Positions 6,816 to 13,897 of a stretch of DNA of 14,257 nt are shown here, piece by piece. Location of the stretch: contig JAGLDI010000021.1 of assembly GCA_023145655.1 (NCBI GenBank), positions 1 to 14,257 on the forward strand, written 5' to 3'. Source of the DNA: Desulfuromusa sp. (GTDB taxonomy: Bacteria; Desulfobacterota; Desulfuromonadia; Desulfuromonadales; Geopsychrobacteraceae). The notes beneath the pieces were generated by a model. That model did not search any database. It was not told the DNA's origin and worked only from the letters and a program-made list of their open reading frames with translations. The position numbers and the translations under genes are program-made. Within the stretch, counting starts at the first letter, position 1. Each line of letters opens with the position of its first letter.

Positions 6816-8681
6816 ATGCGTATTTTATTAGCAACCCTGCATGTCCGCCCATCAGCACAGGCAGTTTCCTTGGCGGCAGGGTCGCTTAAGGCCTGTCTGC
6901 CAATAGAATTACAACAACAGACCGATCTTATTGATCTCTTCCCCGGCACAGATACTGAGAGCCTTGCTCAGCAGCTTCTGGATCACAACCCCGGCATCAT
7001 TGCTTTCCCCCTCTACCTTTGGAACCGTCAACAAATCCTGCAGCTGTCACGATTGTTACGGCAAAAAAAGCCTGACCTGATCCTCCTTGCGGGTGGCCCG
7101 GAAGCCAGTGCTGACAGTCGGAGGGTTATTGTCGAGGGGTTGCTGGACGGGGTCTTTCGTGGCGAAGGGGAAGTTTCATTTGCTGAAATACTCATACAGT
7201 TCAGCAACGGAGAGTTACCCAGCGGGGCTGCCGGCTTCATCTCTGCAACGCAAGAGAGTGATCCCCTTCCTGCTGCCGCTATCTGTCCCGACCTGTCACT
7301 TCTCCCTTCACCGTGGCTCAACGGACAGTTACCGCTGGAAAAAAACTGTGGGGTGCTCTGGGAGGTAGCCAGAGGGTGCCGGTTTAATTGTGCTTTTTGC
7401 TACGATGCCAAGGGACACCAGGGGGTTCGTCCCTTTCCGGAAGAGCGTTTACGTAAAGAGCTGCAACTCTTTGCCAGTCACCAGGTTTCCCAAATCTGGA
7501 TTCTTGACTCTACTTTTAATGCCCCTGCACAACGGGGGCAGAAACTCCTGCAGATGTTGCTTGAAATCGCCCCTGATATTCACTACCACATCGAAGCAAA
7601 AGCTGATTTTCTGGATACCGCAACTATTGATCTCTTGGCTCAGATCTCCTGTTCAGTACAGATTGGTTTACAATCAGCCACGGCAGAAGTTCTAAAGCCA
7701 CTCCACCGTAATTTGCTGCCACAACAGATGAAGCAACGGCTACAACAGATGACAACTGCAGGAATCACTTTCGGTCTGGATCTTATTTACGGGCTGCCGG
7801 GAGATAATCATGACGGGTTCATCAACAGTCTCAACTTTACCTTACCTCTGCAACCGAATCAGGTTGATATTTTCCCCCTGGCAGTTCTGCCGGGAACAGA
7901 ATTATTTGATAATCAGGAAGAGTTTGGTATCCAGGGAGAGCCCTACCCCCCCTATCGACTGCTAACAAATAGAACCTATTCCCGACAGGACTTGCAAAAG
8001 AGTCACCAGTTGGCAACTGCGACTGACATTTTCTATAACCGTGGCCGGGCGGTCGGTTTCTTTTTACAACTGTGCCATACCCTGAGATTCTCCCCAAGCC
8101 ACTTTCTTGATCAATTCAGTCACTGGCTCCAACAACAAAATATTGATCAACAAAAAAAACTGTCGGCTGACAATTGGCAACCGGATGAAATCCTCGCCCT
8201 GCAACAACATTTTATCGCCAACCAGCTCAGTTCAAATAAGCGCGCAGAACTGATCAAGATCGCTCAGGATCTAATCACTTACCATTTTTTCTGTGCCGAA
8301 ACAGTATTAGCCGATGACTGCCAACCAGGCAATCTCCCGCTGGCAAAAAAAACTTGGGGGAAACTGCATTGGCAACTTAATCCTGCAGTTAAAATTCAGC
8401 ACTTTCATTTTTCTGTGGAAGATCTGGAAATGGTGGGGGGTGAACCATTGGAAAAAATGTTCAGACAACTCACCGCCGATCCGGGATACGCAATATTCCT
8501 GCACCAACAGGGAGAAGTTATCATTGAATCAATTGATCAGGACTTTGCCCGAATACTGAACCAGGCAAAAAAAGAGCAGACCACTCAACAGCTACGACAG
8601 GGGCTTGATCCACAAGCAGCAGAGGAACTGCTGGATTTTGCTATCACGCAAGGATTATTACTACCAGTTGAATCAGCATGA
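6816..8681 (+). CDS. B12-binding-type radical SAM protein (DUF4080-like)
   Basis: A 621-residue cytoplasmic radical SAM protein of the cobalamin-binding-domain class. Residues 1-130 look like the N-terminal Rossmann-like B12-binding domain (MRILLATLHVRPS at the start, LLAGGPEAS at about 90-98, FRGEGEVSF at 114-122). The canonical DxHxxG cobalamin ligand is absent, which is common in this class. The radical SAM core carries the cluster motif C188-x3-C192-x2-C195 in EVARGCRFNCAFCYD, then the SAM-binding strands WILDSTFN, IGLQSATAEVL and DLIYGLPGD. The long C-terminal part (about 380-621) with repeated aromatic/His helices resembles DUF4080; the substrate is unknown. The ATG follows the preceding stop by 5 bases with no good Shine-Dalgarno, indicating translational coupling. 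The stop overlaps another ATG (ATGA, 8678-8681). Confidence 0.88.
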   Translation: MRILLATLHVRPSAQAVSLAAGSLKACLPIELQQQTDLIDLFPGTDTESLAQQLLDHNPGIIAFPLYLWNRQQILQLSRLLRQKKPDLILLAGGPEASADSRRVIVEGLLDGVFRGEGEVSFAEILIQFSNGELPSGAAGFISATQESDPLPAAAICPDLSLLPSPWLNGQLPLEKNCGVLWEVARGCRFNCAFCYDAKGHQGVRPFPEERLRKELQLFASHQVSQIWILDSTFNAPAQRGQKLLQMLLEIAPDIHYHIEAKADFLDTATIDLLAQISCSVQIGLQSATAEVLKPLHRNLLPQQMKQRLQQMTTAGITFGLDLIYGLPGDNHDGFINSLNFTLPLQPNQVDIFPLAVLPGTELFDNQEEFGIQGEPYPPYRLLTNRTYSRQDLQKSHQLATATDIFYNRGRAVGFFLQLCHTLRFSPSHFLDQFSHWLQQQNIDQQKKLSADNWQPDEILALQQHFIANQLSSNKRAELIKIAQDLITYHFFCAETVLADDCQPGNLPLAKKTWGKLHWQLNPAVKIQHFHFSVEDLEMVGGEPLEKMFRQLTADPGYAIFLHQQGEVIIESIDQDFARILNQAKKEQTTQQLRQGLDPQAAEELLDFAITQGLLLPVESA

Positions 8682-8869
8682 CACACTTATCAGGTAGTAT
8701 TCCGGGAACATGTACATTGTTACGTGTCCCCGGATACGGCTTAACAACTTCAAGGTTGCAGGGTTGCACCCTCGATTATAGAGTATGCAGAAAAGGGCAC
8801 CCGAACTCCTTACTCGTCATTCAAGACAGCCGGCCTCATTTAGTTAAAAGGTCAACAAACCCCTGGTAG
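8678..8869 (+). other. doubtful 63-codon ORF, possible radical SAM activase remnant
   Basis: The frame opens in an ATGA overlap with the radical SAM gene and runs 63 codons, ending 34 bases inside the convergent regulator gene. Its centre reads VPGYGLTTSRLQGCTLDYRVC, loosely like the VNGPGLR...LQGCTLxCxxC opening of radical-SAM activating enzymes (NrdG/PflA type), but the cluster cysteines are not properly spaced. The strong hairpin at 8701-8734 lies inside it. It could be a decayed gene fragment or chance, and it is not annotated as a functional gene. Confidence 0.25.
8701..8734. repeat. 14-bp-arm hairpin between convergent genes
   Basis: TCCGGGAACATGTA (8701-8714) and TACGTGTCCCCGGA (8721-8734) pair around a 6-base loop. 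One A-C mismatch and one wobble occur on either strand. The hairpin starts 19 bases past the radical SAM stop and about 100 bases from the end of the convergent regulator gene. No T-tract follows on either strand, so it is more like a REP element or 3'-end stabiliser than a classical terminator. Confidence 0.6.
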
Positions 8870-10206
8870 GTCTGCCGTTTGCGTTCTGAATGACCATAGA
8901 GAGTTGAAGAAAACAGAGCTGATGCCGCATGTTCCCCCAGCATGGAAAAAAGCTGATAATCGATTGATTCCAGCTGCTCCTTCTGAATAAAAAGCCGATA
9001 AATTGTCAGAAGTCCAATCATCTTCCCGTGGATGATCAAGGGGATTGCAACAATCGGTGCCAACAGATCATCGGACCCCTCACTGATAGATCCTGCATAA
9101 AAATAATTTTCCATCTCGGCAGCGGTTTTTCCAAGAACCCCTTCGCCAAGAGGAATATCGATAAAAATTTCGTCCTCATCAAACCCTTCACCGGTTTCAA
9201 AATGTAATTGATCGGTGGATTTATCATAAAGAAATACTGCAAACTTCTCTGCACCAACAAAATTGATAACAACTTCTTTAATAATCTCCAGAGTTTCTTC
9301 ACGATCTAGGGTAGAATGGAGCCTGGAAGAGGCAATATAAAGGTTGGTGAGATTATTATTAACATCCTCAACCTGCACCAGCTGATTGGCAAAATCAAGA
9401 TTTTCCTGTTCCAGTTCACCAATTCGCCTTAACGCATCATCCTGTTCTGTACGCAATCTCGAACATTCATTTTCTAATGACTGCAGGCGTTGGCCAAGTT
9501 TTTTATCAACCCCATTTTTTTCTAACTGTTCAGATTTTTTACTTATGATCAAACGATCAAGCTGTTTTTTGCTCTTTTGATCTGGGGAAATGAAGTAGAC
9601 ACCACAACCTTCTTCGCTCTGCTTGTCGGTTCGTTTTATTTTACCGTAGAGAGAAATTGGCTCTGTTCCATCCGGGCCCTCCAGTTTCATTTCAACGGTT
9701 GTATTTTCTTTCAGCGAGGTTGAGGACTGGAGACGAACACCGCTGGATGAAATATCCTTCGCGGTAACAACGTGCAACCGACCACCTTCCTGAAGTTGAA
9801 TCGGCAATTTTACTTCGACTCGGTCCGTAGTTCTGCGCTGTACCGTACCAAGAAGACGTTCAACCTTCTCCCGTAATTCCAGTTTATTTACCGGTTTGGT
9901 GATGTAATCATCACAGCCAGCATCCAGACAATTCTGTACTTCTTCCGGCTTACCTGCCGCAGTCACCATAAGAATTGGCAACTTCTGCCAGGCAGGATTT
10001 TGACGGATCTGCCGACAGACCTCATCACCATTAATTCCCGGCATATAGTAATCCAAGAGTAAAACGTCTGGGGAGACCTTATCAAGCCGCTGCAGAGTCT
10101 CCTCCCCAGAAGAAGCAGTCAGCAAATCATAACCACAACTTTCCAGATAGGAACGTTCAAGCTCAAGAAACAGATCGACATCATCAACTAGCAGTATTTT
10201 CGGCAT
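8836..10206 (-). CDS. response regulator: receiver-PilZ-coiled coil-GAF
   Basis: A 456-residue cytoplasmic signalling protein with four parts. Residues 1-120 are a CheY-like receiver with the acidic pair D8/D9, phospho-acceptor D52 in LLLDYYMPG, T82 and K104 in ITKPV, all intact. Residues about 121-222 are a PilZ domain with R125xxxR129 and D151xS153xxG156, the c-di-GMP-binding signature. Residues about 236-295 are a coiled coil (heptad-like LQSLENECSRLRTEQDDALRRIGELEQE). Residues about 298-435 are a GAF domain (TLDREETLEIIKEVV ... IPLGEGVLGKTA ... VAIPLIIHGKMIGLLTIYR). No DNA-binding, HD-GYP or GGDEF output is present, so it probably signals by protein contact or as a c-di-GMP-gated switch. 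AAGGAG lies 8 bases before the ATG. No partner kinase is in the window. Confidence 0.92.
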   Translation of the reverse strand: MPKILLVDDVDLFLELERSYLESCGYDLLTASSGEETLQRLDKVSPDVLLLDYYMPGINGDEVCRQIRQNPAWQKLPILMVTAAGKPEEVQNCLDAGCDDYITKPVNKLELREKVERLLGTVQRRTTDRVEVKLPIQLQEGGRLHVVTAKDISSSGVRLQSSTSLKENTTVEMKLEGPDGTEPISLYGKIKRTDKQSEEGCGVYFISPDQKSKKQLDRLIISKKSEQLEKNGVDKKLGQRLQSLENECSRLRTEQDDALRRIGELEQENLDFANQLVQVEDVNNNLTNLYIASSRLHSTLDREETLEIIKEVVINFVGAEKFAVFLYDKSTDQLHFETGEGFDEDEIFIDIPLGEGVLGKTAAEMENYFYAGSISEGSDDLLAPIVAIPLIIHGKMIGLLTIYRLFIQKEQLESIDYQLFSMLGEHAASALFSSTLYGHSERKRQTYQGFVDLLTK

Positions 10207-10235
10207 TGCAGACTCTCCTTAAGAAAAGCAGATTA

Positions 10236-10264
10236 AGAATACCTGAGAATTAAGAAAAAGTAAA
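10236..10264 (-). promoter_or_regulatory. possible promoter of the response regulator
   Basis: On the minus strand TTTACT (10264-10259), a 17-base spacer and TATTCT (10241-10236) precede the regulator gene by about 30 bases. The -35 overlaps the end of the upstream terminator stem, a compact arrangement that would isolate the regulator from the thioredoxin-like gene. Confidence 0.35.
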
Positions 10265-10295
10265 GGCTCCTAACGTCAAAGCGCAGAAGCCTTTA
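10251..10295 (-). terminator. intrinsic terminator after thioredoxin-like gene
   Basis: On the minus strand TAAAGGCTTCT (10295-10285) pairs with AGGAGCCTTTA (10271-10261) as an 11-bp stem with one U-G wobble and a 13-base loop. The sequence CTTTTTCTTA follows. It lies about 50 bases after the stop at 10344 and before the regulator gene. Confidence 0.65.
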
Positions 10296-10343
10296 TCAAA
10301 TCCAAATTTTTCCCATCATTCAGAGGTCTTTTAACCTTAAAAA

Positions 10344-10619
10344 TCAAGCCACAGCAGCCACTTCCTGCAGATAACGGGGTCGTTCGACAATAAAGTTAAC
10401 AATCTCATCTACCTCTGGAATCCGGCCGGCAATCCGCACCTGGTCATCAATTAATAAAGCAGGTTCAACATAGATCCGGTTATCAATCATTTTTCGTGAG
10501 TCGTTAAACTGATGAACCTCAGCCTGAACTCCAAGCTGATCGAGTGCTTCCCGCACATTTTTTACAGTTCCCTGGCAACTTTCTGGATGACCTGGCTTAC
10601 AAAGAATATCGATACGCAT
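10344..10619 (-). CDS. small thioredoxin-fold protein
   Basis: A 91-residue protein resembling small redox-active, thioredoxin-fold proteins (Thioredoxin_3-like). It has an initial strand MRIDILC, a helix (QGTVKNVREALDQLG), a second strand, a cis-proline-type segment VEPALLIDDQVRIAG, where such proteins have V-x-x-x-P-x-L-x-I-D, and a final helix. The usual CxxC is not present: the two cysteines are C7 and C15 (CKPGHPESC), so dithiol chemistry would need an unusual geometry. The ATG at 10619 is chosen because AGGGAG lies 6 bases upstream; an in-frame ATG at 10649 would swallow that Shine-Dalgarno and add ten unconserved-looking residues. A strong promoter lies at 10670-10697 and a terminator follows, so it is an independent single-gene unit downstream of clpB. 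Confidence 0.75.
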   Translation of the reverse strand: MRIDILCKPGHPESCQGTVKNVREALDQLGVQAEVHQFNDSRKMIDNRIYVEPALLIDDQVRIAGRIPEVDEIVNFIVERPRYLQEVAAVA

Positions 10620-10651
10620 AATGTTCTCCCTCGGTTGAAATCGTACCAAAT

Positions 10652-10697
10652 TATGACTATTTTAGTTATATTATATATGATTTCAGCCAATTGACAA
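10652..10697 (-). promoter_or_regulatory. promoter with overlapping operator-like palindrome
   Basis: On the minus strand TTGTCA (10697-10692), a 16-base spacer and TATAAT (10675-10670) make a strong sigma70-type promoter, with transcription expected to start near 10663. An imperfect palindrome TATAACT-AAAAT-AGTCATA (10670-10652, 7-base half-sites, one mismatch) begins at the last base of the -10 and covers the start site, a position typical for a repressor. Confidence 0.55.
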
Positions 10698-10721
10698 GTC
10701 TTTTAGTCACCTTTTCTATTT

Positions 10722-13334
10722 TTATCCTCCTTTAACCTCCACCACCAGTTCATTGTCAACACAATCGACAACAACTTTAGAACCTGCGGCAAGATCCCCG
10801 GCAATAAGAACCCGCCCCACCTTGGTTTCCAGTTGGCGCTGAATAAAGCGCTTCAGGGGGCGCGCGCCATAAATTGGGTCATAAGCTGTCCTGGCTATAA
10901 AATCAGCAGCCGCATCAGTTAACTCAAGACCAAGATTTTGCTCGGCCATCCGCTTCCGCAATTCACTGATGAGCAGCAGAACTATCTGCTTGATCTCTTC
11001 TTGATTCAATGGCTTAAAAATAATCGTGTCATCAATCCGGTTCAGAAATTCCGGACGAAACTTCTGCCGCAATGCTTGTTCAACCTGCTGAGCAACGGCA
11101 GGAGGAATCTTCCCATCACGAATCCCCTCAATCAAATAATCAGAAGCGATATTGGAAGTCATGATGATCACAGTATTTTTGAAGCTGACGGTGCGCCCTT
11201 TGGAATCGGTTGCCCGCCCATCATCCAGAATTTGCAGCAGGACGTTAAAGACGTCGGGATGAGCTTTTTCGATTTCATCAAACAAAATAACCGAATAGGG
11301 ATGACGCCGAACCGCTTCGGTCAACTGTCCCCCCTCTTCATAGCCGATATATCCGGGAGGCGCTCCAAGCAACCGGCTCACGGCATGCTTCTCCATATAT
11401 TCGGACATATCAATGCGAATCAAGTTTTCTTCGCTGTCAAATAATGTCTCTGCCAAAGTTCGGGCAAGTTCAGTTTTGCCAACCCCGGTCGGACCGAGAA
11501 AAATAAATGAACCAATCGGTCGACGCGGATCTTTGATACCCGCCCGTGCCCGGATGACTGCATCGGTCACCCGTTGGACCGCTTCATCCTGACCAATTAC
11601 CCGTTGATGAAGAATATCATCCAGCTTGAGAAGTTTCTCCCGCTCCCCTTCCACCAGTCGGGTCACCGGGATTCCGGTCCAATTGGCGACTATTTTAGCA
11701 ATTTCATCTTCAGTCACCTCTTCACGTAAAAGCTTGACCGTACCATCCGCTTTTTCCATCTTTTGTTCTTCGCTCTGCAGCTGTTTTTCCAATTCAGGCA
11801 AGCGGCCATGCTTTAATTCAGCGGCTTGATTCAGATCATAGCTACGCTCTGCCTCGCCAATCGCCAAACGAACCTGCTCGATTTCCTCACGCAAATGCTG
11901 AACACCACGGATCCCCCCCTTTTCCAGCTGCCATTGCGCCGCAAGAGTGTGCTCACTCGATTTTAATTCGGCTAACTCCTTTTGCAATACATCAAGACGC
12001 TCATGACTGGCTTGGTCCTTCTCCTTTTTCAATGCAGCTTCCTCTATTTGCAGCTGCATCATTCTACGGGTAATTGCATCCAGTTCGGCAGGCATTGAAT
12101 CAATTTCAGTCCGGATCGTCGCGCACGCCTCATCAACCAGGTCAATGGCTTTATCGGGTAGAAACCGGTCGGCAATATAGCGATGACTCAAGTCAGCTGC
12201 AGCCACCAGCGCATTGTCCTGAATCCGAACTCCGTGATAAACCTCAAAACGTTCCTTCAGCCCGCGAAGAATACTGATCGTTGTTTCAACATCAGGCTGT
12301 TCAACCATCACCGGCTGAAACCTGCGCTCTAAAGCGGGATCCTTCTCCAGATATTGTCGATATTCATCCAATGTCGTCGCCCCAATACAGTGCAGTTCAC
12401 CCCGGGCCAGCATTGGTTTCAACATATTCCCGGCATCCATCGCACCTTCACTCTTGCCGGTTCCAACAATCGTATGTAACTCGTCGATAAACAGAAGAAT
12501 CTGTCCCTGACTGTCCTGAACTTCTTTAAGAACCGCCTTTAGCCGCTCCTCAAATTCACCCCGATACTTTGCCCCAGCGACCAGTGCTCCCATGTCCAGG
12601 GAAAAAACTGTTTTGCCCTTCAACCCCTCAGGAACATCACCACGAACAATCCGATGTGCCAGACCTTCGACAATTGCAGTTTTACCCACCCCCGGTTCAC
12701 CGATCAAAACCGGGTTGTTTTTAGTTTTTCGCGACAGAATTCTGATCACCCGGCGGATCTCTTCGTCCCGACCGATCACCGGATCAAGTTTTCCTTTTTT
12801 TACCTCTTCGACCAGATCCCGACCATATTTTTCCAAAGCTTCATAGGTTGCTTCCGGATCCTGACTGGTCACCCGCTGATTTCCACGGATTTCAGTTAAA
12901 ACTTGCAGCAGTTTATCCCGATCGGCACCCAGTTTTTTGAGGAGACGTCCGGCAGCCGTCCGCTCACCCTCTTCAACCGCGGCCAGAAAAACATGCTCAA
13001 CACTGATGTATTCATCCTTGAGTTGTTTTGCCTCTGTCTCTGCCTGCAACAGCAGGTTACTGAGCCGGCGGCTGGCATACAACTTACTGCTATCAGCTCC
13101 GGGGCCACCGATTTTTGGCCGGGATTGTAAATCCTTATCTAATCCCGCCGAAAAATCAGCCGGATCGATATTTAACTTCTTCAGCAACCGCGGGATCAAC
13201 CCATCCGCCTGCTCGCTCAAAGCGAGCAATAGATGTTCACCATCAATCTCCGCATGCCCCAAGCGGAGAGCTTGAGCCTGAGCACCCTGTAAAGCTTCCT
13301 GAACTTTTTGAGTTGTTCGATTAATATCTATCAT
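10722..13334 (-). CDS. clpB: ATP-dependent chaperone (disaggregase) ClpB
   Basis: ClpB, an AAA+ hexamer, pulls polypeptides out of aggregates together with DnaK and small heat-shock proteins. The N-terminal Clp repeats (about 1-150) include [14 protein letters not shown] and [15 protein letters not shown]1 has Walker A GEPGVGKT (about 212-219) and Walker [10 protein letters not shown]. The long middle coiled coil (about 410-525) that distinguishes ClpB from ClpA/ClpC is present. NBD2 has Walker A GPTGVGKT (around 610), Walker [20 protein letters not shown] and the ClpB_D2-small region [11 protein letters not shown] ... [11 protein letters not shown]. The protein is 870 residues, normal length. 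ATG 13334 is preferred: AGGAG lies 5 bases upstream. A GTG at 13340 would overlap that Shine-Dalgarno. The leader can hide the Shine-Dalgarno in a helix (see 13337-13384). It lies downstream of two Hsp20 genes. Confidence 0.98.
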   Translation of the reverse strand: MIDINRTTQKVQEALQGAQAQALRLGHAEIDGEHLLLALSEQADGLIPRLLKKLNIDPADFSAGLDKDLQSRPKIGGPGADSSKLYASRRLSNLLLQAETEAKQLKDEYISVEHVFLAAVEEGERTAAGRLLKKLGADRDKLLQVLTEIRGNQRVTSQDPEATYEALEKYGRDLVEEVKKGKLDPVIGRDEEIRRVIRILSRKTKNNPVLIGEPGVGKTAIVEGLAHRIVRGDVPEGLKGKTVFSLDMGALVAGAKYRGEFEERLKAVLKEVQDSQGQILLFIDELHTIVGTGKSEGAMDAGNMLKPMLARGELHCIGATTLDEYRQYLEKDPALERRFQPVMVEQPDVETTISILRGLKERFEVYHGVRIQDNALVAAADLSHRYIADRFLPDKAIDLVDEACATIRTEIDSMPAELDAITRRMMQLQIEEAALKKEKDQASHERLDVLQKELAELKSSEHTLAAQWQLEKGGIRGVQHLREEIEQVRLAIGEAERSYDLNQAAELKHGRLPELEKQLQSEEQKMEKADGTVKLLREEVTEDEIAKIVANWTGIPVTRLVEGEREKLLKLDDILHQRVIGQDEAVQRVTDAVIRARAGIKDPRRPIGSFIFLGPTGVGKTELARTLAETLFDSEENLIRIDMSEYMEKHAVSRLLGAPPGYIGYEEGGQLTEAVRRHPYSVILFDEIEKAHPDVFNVLLQILDDGRATDSKGRTVSFKNTVIIMTSNIASDYLIEGIRDGKIPPAVAQQVEQALRQKFRPEFLNRIDDTIIFKPLNQEEIKQIVLLLISELRKRMAEQNLGLELTDAAADFIARTAYDPIYGARPLKRFIQRQLETKVGRVLIAGDLAAGSKVVVDCVDNELVVEVKGG

Positions 13335-13336
13335 AG

Positions 13337-13384
13337 TCACTCCTGTTGCTGGTAAAATTCCAAGACATCCCTCAACAGAAATAA
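13337..13384 (-). promoter_or_regulatory. candidate RNA thermometer in clpB leader
   Basis: In clpB-strand RNA, UUAUUUCUGUUG (13384-13373) can pair with CAACAGGAGUGA (13348-13337) over 12 consecutive positions. Three of these are U-G wobbles clustered opposite the Shine-Dalgarno. The helix covers all of AGGAG and ends two bases before the ATG. The 24-base loop can form a small inner UUGG/CCAG hairpin. On the opposite strand the three wobbles become A-C mismatches, so the structure is specific to clpB mRNA. The design matches fourU/ROSE-like thermometers. Function is inferred. Confidence 0.5.
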
Positions 13385-13410
13385 GTCCTGAAACTATCGA
13401 GAAAATTTTC

Positions 13411-13440
13411 TATAGCGGCTTTGTTTAAATTATAGCGCTA
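13411..13440. promoter_or_regulatory. clpB promoter region with TATAGCG direct repeats
   Basis: A TATAAT -10 candidate for clpB lies on the minus strand at 13434-13429, about 95 bases before the ATG, but no good -35 stands 16-18 bases upstream. Two copies of TATAGCG (plus-strand 13411-13417 and 13431-13437) are exactly 20 bases, two helical turns, apart. The second lies in a perfect TAGCGCTA palindrome (13433-13440). Neither a CIRCE element nor a clear sigma32 site was found. Confidence 0.35.
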
Positions 13441-13455
13441 AAAAGAGATTTAGCA

Positions 13456-13485
13456 GAAAAAAGCCAGGGCAAAACCACCCTGGCT
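13456..13485 (-). terminator. intrinsic terminator between hsp20 and clpB
   Basis: On the minus strand AGCCAGGG (13485-13478) pairs perfectly with CCCTGGCT (13469-13462), with an 8-base loop, and runs straight into a T-tract (13462-13457). It begins 10 bases after the hsp20 stop and should separate the hsp20 transcript from clpB. Confidence 0.9.
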
Positions 13486-13495
13486 CGTTCCTGCA

Positions 13496-13867
13496 TCAAT
13501 GCAGTGTTTTGACGGCAATTTTCTTTGGCTTTGCCACCGCGACTTTTGGTAACCGCAGGGTGAGAACTCCATCTTTTAGCTTGGCACTTCCAGCATCAGC
13601 ATCAATCCGATCGGAGAGTTTGAATTGTCGATAAAAACCGCGTTTTTTTCGATTTTCAGCGGCTTCAATTTCTGCCTCCAGAGTTAATACCCCACGGGAA
13701 ACTTCCAGCTGCAATTCCGCCTCTTCAACTCCCGGCAGATCGGCCATGACAATCAGCTCTTCAGCCGTTTCATAGATGTCAACCACGGGGGTCAAACGAA
13801 AGATCGGGGTTGCCCTGGTAATTTTATCTTCCTGCTGCTTTTGCGCCATAACTTGATTTTCGTTCAT
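13496..13867 (-). CDS. small heat-shock protein (Hsp20/alpha-crystallin)
   Basis: A 123-residue ATP-independent holdase that binds unfolding proteins and hands them to DnaK/ClpB. The alpha-crystallin domain spans about 24-116: TPVVDIYETAEELIVMADLPGV opens it, LQLEVSRGVLTLEAE is the central strand pair, FYRQFKLSDRID the following strands, and AKLKDGVLTLRLPK the A-x-x-x-x-G-V-L signature. The C-terminal IAV (KPKKIAV) is the I-x-I/V oligomerisation motif. The N-terminal arm is short and glutamine-rich (NENQVMAQKQQ). A GAGGAG Shine-Dalgarno lies 7 bases before the ATG at 13867. It begins 30 bases after the preceding Hsp20 gene, so the two form one transcription unit ended by the terminator at 13456-13485. 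Confidence 0.95.
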   Translation of the reverse strand: MNENQVMAQKQQEDKITRATPIFRLTPVVDIYETAEELIVMADLPGVEEAELQLEVSRGVLTLEAEIEAAENRKKRGFYRQFKLSDRIDADAGSAKLKDGVLTLRLPKVAVAKPKKIAVKTLH

Positions 13868-13897
13868 GATCTATCTCCTCAACTTTTTATGATTTAT

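Noticed and set aside
10938..11444. 168-codon plus-strand ORF inside clpB
   Set aside because: It is antisense to the ClpB second nucleotide-binding domain and has no start signal or family features.
13335..13495. CIRCE element or sigma32 promoter upstream of clpB
   Set aside because: No TTAGCACTC-N9-GAGTGCTAA palindrome and no convincing CTTGAAA/CCCCAT pair is present.
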